Assembly: GCF_040954835.1 (NCBI RefSeq)
Contig: NC_090703.1
Coordinates: 12,209,001-12,273,000, forward strand
From: Lepisosteus oculatus
Taxonomy: Eukaryota > Chordata > Actinopteri > Semionotiformes > Lepisosteidae
Reading direction: 5' to 3'
DNA length: 64,000 bases
Shown: piece by piece, positions 57,746 to 64,000 of the stretch
Position numbering within the stretch: position 1 is the stretch's first letter
How the letters are laid out: each line of letters begins with the position of its first letter
Position numbers and translations under genes: made by a program
The notes under the pieces: generated by a model
Databases searched by the model: none
What the model was told of the DNA's origin: nothing
Seen by the model: only the letters and a program-made list of their open reading frames with translations

Positions 57746-57770
57746 ATAAAACCAGCTGAGCTGGTTTTAT
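57746..57770. repeat. Perfect 25-bp palindrome
   Basis: The arms ATAAAACCAGCT and AGCTGGTTTTAT flank a single G. It lies just after the short repeat at 57636. Confidence 0.85.
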
Positions 57771-58129
57771 CCAGCATCAGGGCTGGAGACCTCTGAAATA
57801 TAGCAAAATAACAGTAACATACAAGTAATACACTGTATAACCTAAAATCAACAAACAAATTATATGGTCCTCAAACTAGATAAAGGACTTAATCCTATCA
57901 CTCTTTAACACATTCTTATTCATAAGAAGGTCTACAAAAATCAAGAAAGACCACAATAAAAAACACAGCACCTTTCCACTCAATTGGCTGGGATACCTTC
58001 ATTTTTATTTTTAAAGAGTAGCTGAAAAAGGCAGTGCCAAGAATCAATTACCTTATGGATTGCACAGTTGAAACAGCCGAAACCTTTCAGATTAGAAATT
58101 TAAATGAGCAACAGCATCAGGAGAGGACC
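57771..58129. other. Intergenic, no feature seen
   Basis: AT-rich spacer without a recognised element. Confidence 0.4.
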
Positions 58130-58395
58130 AACAGCATGGCACTCAATTGGACTAATGAAAGGTGCTCTTCGTTGATTTTTCTGATGATCGGTTAATTAGG
58201 GCCACTGGTATGACATCCCATGTCATTAAAAGCGCATGGTTCGCTCATTATCTCCATGTCTCTGGGGAGCAAGTTCATTTGATTAATCTCCTGCACAGGT
58301 ACATAAATACGTCTAATGATTGGATTCACTCATGCCTTCATCCCTCTGTCCCTGAAGAACAAACCAGATACCATGTTTTTGGTGTTAAGTTGTGA
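58130..58395. promoter_or_regulatory. Candidate conserved non-coding element
   Basis: A 260-bp stretch of balanced composition without repeats, dense in homeodomain-type cores: ACTAATGAAAG, GGTTAATTAGGG, TGTCATTAAAAG, TTGATTAATC and TCTAATGATTGG. This is the texture of vertebrate developmental enhancers in gene deserts. No alignment was possible, so conservation is a guess. Confidence 0.35.
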
Positions 58396-58516
58396 GAAGA
58401 AATGTTGCCGTTAGCACCAGCAAAACCTTGCAGACAAAAATACCACAATAAAACCTAGACCTTTTAATTATGAGTTGTATTAATTGCCTTATTTTAATCT
58501 AAGAAGTTTGAGTAAG

Positions 58517-58634
58517 TAGCTGTGTCAGCATGCACAAGCTACAAAGGAACAAGTAAAGGTTCATTCCAGGCTGAAAGGTAAAAAAAAACATTTCTTTACT
58601 TTTCAGAATGAGATGAATCTTTACTTGTTCCTTA
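58517..58634. repeat. Penelope pLTR inverted pair, core deleted
   Basis: GCAAG CTACAAAGGAACAAGTAAAGG and TTCATTCCAGGCTGAAA are mirrored by TTTACTTTTCAGAATGAGAT and CTTTACTTGTTCCTT. The middle, where the ribozyme-like stem should be, is replaced by an A-rich run. Confidence 0.6.
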
Positions 58635-59749
58635 TTTTAAGCCAGCTACGCAAGGTATTAAGTTCTTAGCTGTTTCAACCTATCTTCACTTTTTTAAAAC
58701 TAATATCACAGCTCATTAATGTCTTGACAAAATGTAAGTACAGTACTTTGTCCTTTTACAAGAAAAAACATTTTCTGTGTGACTAATGATTCAAGACATC
58801 TTTAATCAAAATAAAGAGCTAATAAACCAAAAAAAAACTTTCAGTGCTTCCTAGGATCAAGAAAAGCAATCAGCATGCATTGAATTTTAAAAAATGAGTA
58901 GTTATGCCATTTTGTGTGAAGCAAAAATATACATATGGGACATTGACCTGTAAACCTGTTCTCTCTGAATGCCAGCTCATCTTCTATAGATGTCACATGT
59001 CTGTGCCCAAGTCATGTCAAGAGGCTATGGCACAACTGGTGAGCAGCTCCCAGCAGAACAGCAAATCTGTCTCTGTGCCTTGTGGCATAAGTGATGACAT
59101 CACCGAGGGCTGTGCCCCTACTCAGAGTAGCACCAAACCTCTTGAACGCCACTGCGGACCTTACAGCATGCGGAACATGAAGAGCCTACTTTCACATCCT
59201 TATTGTCCCTGTGTGGGTACAAGTGCTATTGCCGTGAGCCAACACATCACGCACAATTGGAAATTCCAAATTGGGTGAGATCATATTAAAAATTGTTCTT
59301 TTTTTAAAAAAAAAGAGAAAACCCATCACACAGTTTGCATTAGCCACCACCATTTTTTTTTACATGTTTCCTATGGTACCAGTTTAATTCCAACTGAACT
59401 GAGGAAGCTCAGGGTTCAACTGGATGGACTCTGGAGTATGTTTAAGAGATTCTGAATACTTAACTGGGTCCTCTTGAATCCTTTCAGTCTTGAACAGAAA
59501 TGGCCACACTTATTCTAGCCTGTCAGAGTAGTACATTCCTTTAAGACAAGGAATGTACGTTGTGATTCTTCTCTGTACTGATTACAGAGAGGCAATACCT
59601 GTTTTGTATAACAGTGACCAAATTTGTATAAAGCATTATAAACTAAGTCTTGTTAATGCATTGTACAAATTTACCATCATGCCCCGATTTACTTGATTCA
59701 TTTAGGTAGAATGACGGCTCTGGGTTTCTATCTTAATTGAGTTTGTATG
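58635..59749. other. Intergenic with an unsupported 124-codon ORF
   Basis: The ORF at 58904-59278 (+) is GC-richer than its surroundings between about 58980 and 59260 and holds TGATGACATCACC, a near-palindromic CRE-like site. I do not recognise the protein. Confidence 0.3.
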
Positions 59750-59945
59750 TACCCACTGTTTGCATGGGTTTCATCGTGCCATGATTTCCCCCCACAATCC
59801 AACTGGTTGGTAAACTGACTTCTGTAAAATTGGCCTTGGTGTGAGTGAGTGTGTTTATGTCTGTGTCTGTGTGCCCTGTGATGGACTGGCTTTCTGTCCC
59901 CAGTGTATCCTGCCTTGTACCCGTTGCTAGCTGGGATGCTAAAAT
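59750..59945 (+). repeat. Dispersed repeat ('ccctgtgatggactgg' family)
   Basis: GTGTGCCCTGTGATGGACTG GC..TCTGTCCCCAGTGTATCC TGCCTTG is a phrase found in many fish genomes as part of an interspersed repeat. The class is not assigned. Confidence 0.55.
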
Positions 59946-61429
59946 GTTTGCTTTAAATTTATTACTGAGCAAGACAATGGTCCCATCTCTTTGTTCTTGA
60001 AATGGCAGCCTCTCTTCAAAACTCCACTGTGCACTAAAAGCTTGATAAGAACAAGAAAATCATTCCCATCTCTGCTCCTTAACAGGCAGCCAGCTTTCAC
60101 AATTCCATGCACAAAAGGGGATATACTAAATAGCTTTTAAGCACTGCATTATTCTGCATAGTTGTTACATCATAGCAGCTCTTTTCAACTGAAGTACTGC
60201 ATCGTCATTATGGGCTCTTAGAAGACTTCTATCATTCACATAAAGTCTTAATGCACCTTCTGCATAGGAACAATAAGAGCTCAAAGCCAAGCAGTTTACA
60301 ATAGACATTCCACAGTTTTCAATGCTTCAGGGGAAGTAAAGCTGTACTCAAATGAGAGAGAGTTGGTTAAGGAGAGCTACTTCCCGTACAGGTATCTACT
60401 GCAACCCAGATAGTGGTACTCTGACAGGAGAAACCCTAGACAAAGTCAACAAGTATTTGACATTACACACACTGAATTTGTGTAGGTAGTTCGCTACTCA
60501 ATAAGCATTTAATGTTACACACGCACGTCCAATTTGCAAAGAGACGTGGATGCAAATACTACTTACAGTGATGTTTGGGAAGAAATTTTGTGTGGCAAGA
60601 AAAGATACTGTTCTTGTTTTGTTTTTATGTTTTTGAAACATTAATACAATCTTGTTGATAAAAAAGGGATACCTGTATTTATATACTATATAATCTATAA
60701 ATGATCATTTAAAAAGTCAGGTTTGAAATGTACATTCATTGGGATTTCAAATTGCAATCCAGCTCAGTGGTCACTAAAGTGAAGAGAAGGTGAGGCTGAG
60801 TAATGAGCGAGAATTCAGGACATCAGGAATGATTGACACTTGCAGACTGCTGCAGCCTTTCTTCAGTTTGAACATTTACAAATAACCCAAGATGCATGAT
60901 GAAGGTGTGTCTGTGTATCTATCAAGGTGGGTTTAAAAGAGGTTTACAGTCATCCTTTTCTGCCTAGCTGCTTAAGTATAGTACTCTGAAGATCCTGAAA
61001 ACACGATACCAAAAACTGGGTCTGTCTGCAAATGCTGTAGTATGGGATTAAAGCTTATGTATGTGCAATACAGCTGTATGTATGCGATTGCTATCTTCTG
61101 TCGGCCTATTCAGTGCTGGTTGTTTGTACAGAAGCAAAACTAAATCAGCACAACCTAACAATATTCAAAGATAGTTAGAAAACCTGCAACACACTGGTTG
61201 AAAAGACAATTAGAGTTTCAAACCATTTTGAACAAAGAATGCAATACAAGATTAGCAATTCAACCTTTTAAAAGCACATAAAATTCCCATGCACATTACC
61301 ATCAATACACATTTTTCTTTTTGTCAGCTCTGCTATAACCCTACACTCTAGCACTAAAGAAAATAAATAACTTCCATTACTCCTCCAAATTGTGCACTGG
61401 CAGGTCATCAGTTCAGATTTTGTTATGCT
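59946..61429. other. Intergenic, no gene seen
   Basis: AT-rich; no recognised feature. Confidence 0.4.
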
Positions 61430-62550
61430 TATGCAGGAGAAAATTTGGTTTTTATCCAATGCTGCCATTGCTTGTTCAAAGAACAAGACCTAACTACATA
61501 AAATCCATGTTGACTTTCCATATGAATAATTGCCTAGTTTATTTCTAATTATTAGTTTTTTAACATTCCATGTAAAACACATAAGATTGATTGGTCTATA
61601 ATGAATTGGTTCAGCTTTGACTCGCTTTTAATGTGATGAGCATTACACTATCAATTTTCCAGTCAACAGGTAACATTTCTTGTTTACTTAAATACTATTG
61701 ACAGAATACCTTGGGGGGCCTGGAGATTAACTTCTCTTAAGGCTTCTAGTAAAAGCTATAGTAATTCTGACTCATCCACTCTAATATTTAATATAAAACT
61801 GCTTTTGGTGATTCTATGTCATGTTAACATCTCTCTTTAGTGAACATTGGAGGAAATATTCACTCAATACATCAGCCATCTCCCTTTTGTTCTGAAAACA
61901 TTTCCATCTTTAAAATACTTTCATTCTTTACTGTTGTAATAAAAAAAAATCATAACTGTGCATCTAACTCATTCATTAGTTCCTTTATTTTACTGTGTAC
62001 TTACACTTACTTATTGTTCTTTTTTGATCCTTGCATGAAGTGGGTTATCTTTATACTTTACTTCAACTCTCCAAAGCTGGAATGGTTGCAATACAAAAAC
62101 AAAAATTGGTACTGAAAGCAGTCATCTCAAAATTACTTAATTGAGCACAATACCAGGATAATACCAGCAACTCAGCTTCAGTGGTCTCTAGGGTGTTTGT
62201 CCCAACCTATGTGAGGAAAATTAAAATCTCCCATAATTATTTCTTCCCTTACACACACATTCTTGGTTAAAATATACAAGGCAGCAAGATTACTGCAGTC
62301 TTTATGTGATGCCCTGTGGCATACTCCAATTACTATAAACTTTGATTAAGTGAGTTATTTAGGTTCTGAGAGCTTTGAGGAATCTAATTTATGTTCCTAT
62401 GCCTTGGTGTTCTTTTTAATATCTAGTGCAACACCTCTACCTCTTCCATCCTTCCTAGATGTTCAGAACACTATATATCCATTAATACTTTATTCTTTAC
62501 CATCAATATATGTTAGCTTTAATTCGGCAATTCCAATTACATCATAACTG
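61430..62550 (-). mobile_element. CR1-like LINE, endonuclease to reverse transcriptase, degraded
   Basis: On the minus strand, pieces in three frames follow the CR1 order. The endonuclease gives GRGRGVALDIKKNTKA, IGVCHRASHKDCSNLAALYI and the motif EEIIMGDFNFPHIGWDKHP. The linker gives REMADVLSEYF. Early reverse transcriptase gives LLEALRE, YRPINLMCF-type, KKLIIRNKLGNYSYGKS, then FFEQAMAALDKN. Many stops and frameshifts show that it is dead. A short unrelated repeat (62069-62146) interrupts it. Confidence 0.82.
62069..62146 (-). repeat. Short dispersed repeat, copy 2
   Basis: Same family as 57636-57740: CTCCAAAGCTGGAATGGTTG CAATAC followed by ATCTCAAAATTACTTAA. It sits inside the CR1 LINE, so it is either younger than the LINE or a segment captured by it. 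Confidence 0.55.
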
Positions 62551-64000
62551 GTTCATTTTTTTCTACTTTGTTCTTAATACAGTGTGACTTAAGCAGTACA
62601 GAGTCAGTTTTGCATAGTAAAAAGAATCACACAAACAGAGATGACACAGCACACTAGTGGATACAGACCATTTTTTGGTCTGTGAATCTTTATAATAGTG
62701 TAGTGAAGGCAAAGTAAGTGCCAATTAATTGTGGAATATAAAATGTCTAAGTTATACCAAAAACCATGCATAGAATCATAGTAGGTCAAAGATCTACTAG
62801 TTGAGTGTTTGAAATGCAGCACTTAGATAACATGGAAAAAAAAGTATCTTTCAAGGGGTGATAGCCCAAAACACTTTACGTATATAAAAAAAAGGTTTGA
62901 AAGACATTTTGAGATTTTTAGATTCATCTCATGAAAATCGTGTGATAAAAAGGGACAATTTTCAATAATTACAGCTGATGAAAAATGCATTCGGTACTTT
63001 GGAATAACATCAGCCAGTTTTCTCATTGACCTCAATGAATTCTAAAGAGTTTAGATTGTGTAACTGTCAATTTTTATCGTGAAATTAGCATTTCTTGCCT
63101 TCTATAAACTTCAAAATCACCCTACAGTGTCCTACGTTTATATTATCATTGCTGTAGGGGAGGTCTGGCATGCTGTATATGAGGACGATGACAATAAGCA
63201 GACCTGTTTTGTCTGTGATGGGGTATTATTATCAAGGCCTTTAAGGGGGTACACACCTTAGGACGTGACCAGTTTTGCGATCACTTATTTGTTCCAGCAA
63301 GACAACTTTCTCATATCCTAGTAGCATTGTCCCTAATAGTACACAGTGTAGATATAAAGAGACCAGTTGCACGAACAATATTTCATCTTTCATTTCGATC
63401 AAAGCTTTTTATTACATCCAACTTTTTCTCTAGGGAATAGTCTTTCTTTCTCAAGTTCCAGAAGCACTTCTTCTAGCACACTGTCACCTCAGTACAATAA
63501 AGAAAGCACAAAATATTAACAAAAATCACTAAATAATGAAATCATCCAGTAAAACTCACAACCCCCACTTGTAAACAAACAGTCAAGGCCCACTGAGTGG
63601 TTATGTGCTAGTATCTCCTTTTATCCTACGTGTGAATGAGATCACTCTCTACCAGATGCCAGTGAATATTATAATAAAAGGGAAGTGTGCGCATTTTAAC
63701 AGAAATGACTGCATTGTGCATGGTTAATATTTTACAGTTCATTGACGAAGTTCTTTTGGAAATTAGTTAGGTATTACATTTGTTCTTTATATAAAAGGAA
63801 TTATTCAAGAGAGACATGAACTGAAATACTGTACCAGGAACCAAAACCAGGTGTTTTTTTTATTAAAGGAAGAGTAGCAGATAAAGAAGAGAATTCAATA
63901 TCATGGAAGAAGTGAAGCGGCATCATCAATATGGGATAAAAACACAATACTTCATGAAGTAGTTTTTCCTGCTTCTTTCATCATGTGTAAAACAAGCTGC
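62551..64000. other. Intergenic to window end, no gene seen
   Basis: AT-rich DNA with only random short ORFs. Confidence 0.4.

Noticed and set aside
58904-59278. 124-codon plus-strand ORF with a GC-richer second half
   Set aside because: The protein is not recognised. The composition shift could as well be a conserved non-coding element. Kept only as a note in the regional entry.
1-64000. tRNA genes, rRNA genes and intact autonomous transposons
   Set aside because: No tRNA B-box/cloverleaf was seen. The only rRNA-like sequence is the 5S-derived SINE head. All LINE and Penelope coding sequence is truncated or frameshifted. A covariance-model scan would be needed to exclude small RNAs.

Overview
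The window looks like nuclear DNA from a ray-finned fish. It has spliced vertebrate genes with GT-AG introns, long AT-rich intergenic stretches, and fish-type repeats: a 5S-rRNA-headed SINE, Penelope-like elements and degraded CR1/L2-type LINEs. No base-level evidence fixes the species.

Five genes can be read. (1) Bases 1-1191 (+) hold the last coding exon of a Dispatched protein, best read as DISP2. (2) RPUSD2, a RluA-type pseudouridine synthase, lies at 9173-6397 (-) in three exons. (3) A protein-L-isoaspartate methyltransferase of the PCMT1/pcmtl type lies at 15685-10699 (-) in eight coding exons. (4) CCDC32 lies at 17540-19817 (+) in three exons and diverges from the methyltransferase. 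(5) A single-exon prolactin-releasing-peptide-receptor-like GPCR lies at 40076-41203 (+). DISP2, CCDC32 and RPUSD2 are neighbours on human 15q15, which supports the assignments. Here the methyltransferase sits between RPUSD2 and CCDC32.

Layout: 1-20 kb is the compact gene cluster, with repeats in the introns (SINE, Penelope-like element and LINE tail inside pcmtl; an inverted-repeat element with a nested SINE inside CCDC32). 20-40 kb is intergenic. It holds a CTCF-type motif, a CR1 fragment, a three-CCAAT promoter-like array, a CpG-rich 63-bp minisatellite, a DR4/E-box/CRE cluster and two Penelope-derived inverted repeats. 41-64 kb is a gene desert with a duplicated non-coding block (42.7 and 44.9 kb), more repeats, candidate conserved non-coding DNA and an inverted CR1 LINE.

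The most interesting gene observation is the methyltransferase. Its reconstructed reading frame has a hydrophobic N-terminal extension, a second in-frame ATG in an ideal Kozak context that gives the usual cytosolic length, a possible overlapping upstream ORF, and a terminal mini-exon ending in RGEL. RGEL resembles the RDEL ending of one PCMT1 isoform. Together these suggest dual cytosol and secretory-pathway targeting. Everything was read by eye without alignments, so splice junctions, repeat names and conservation claims are inferences unless stated otherwise.
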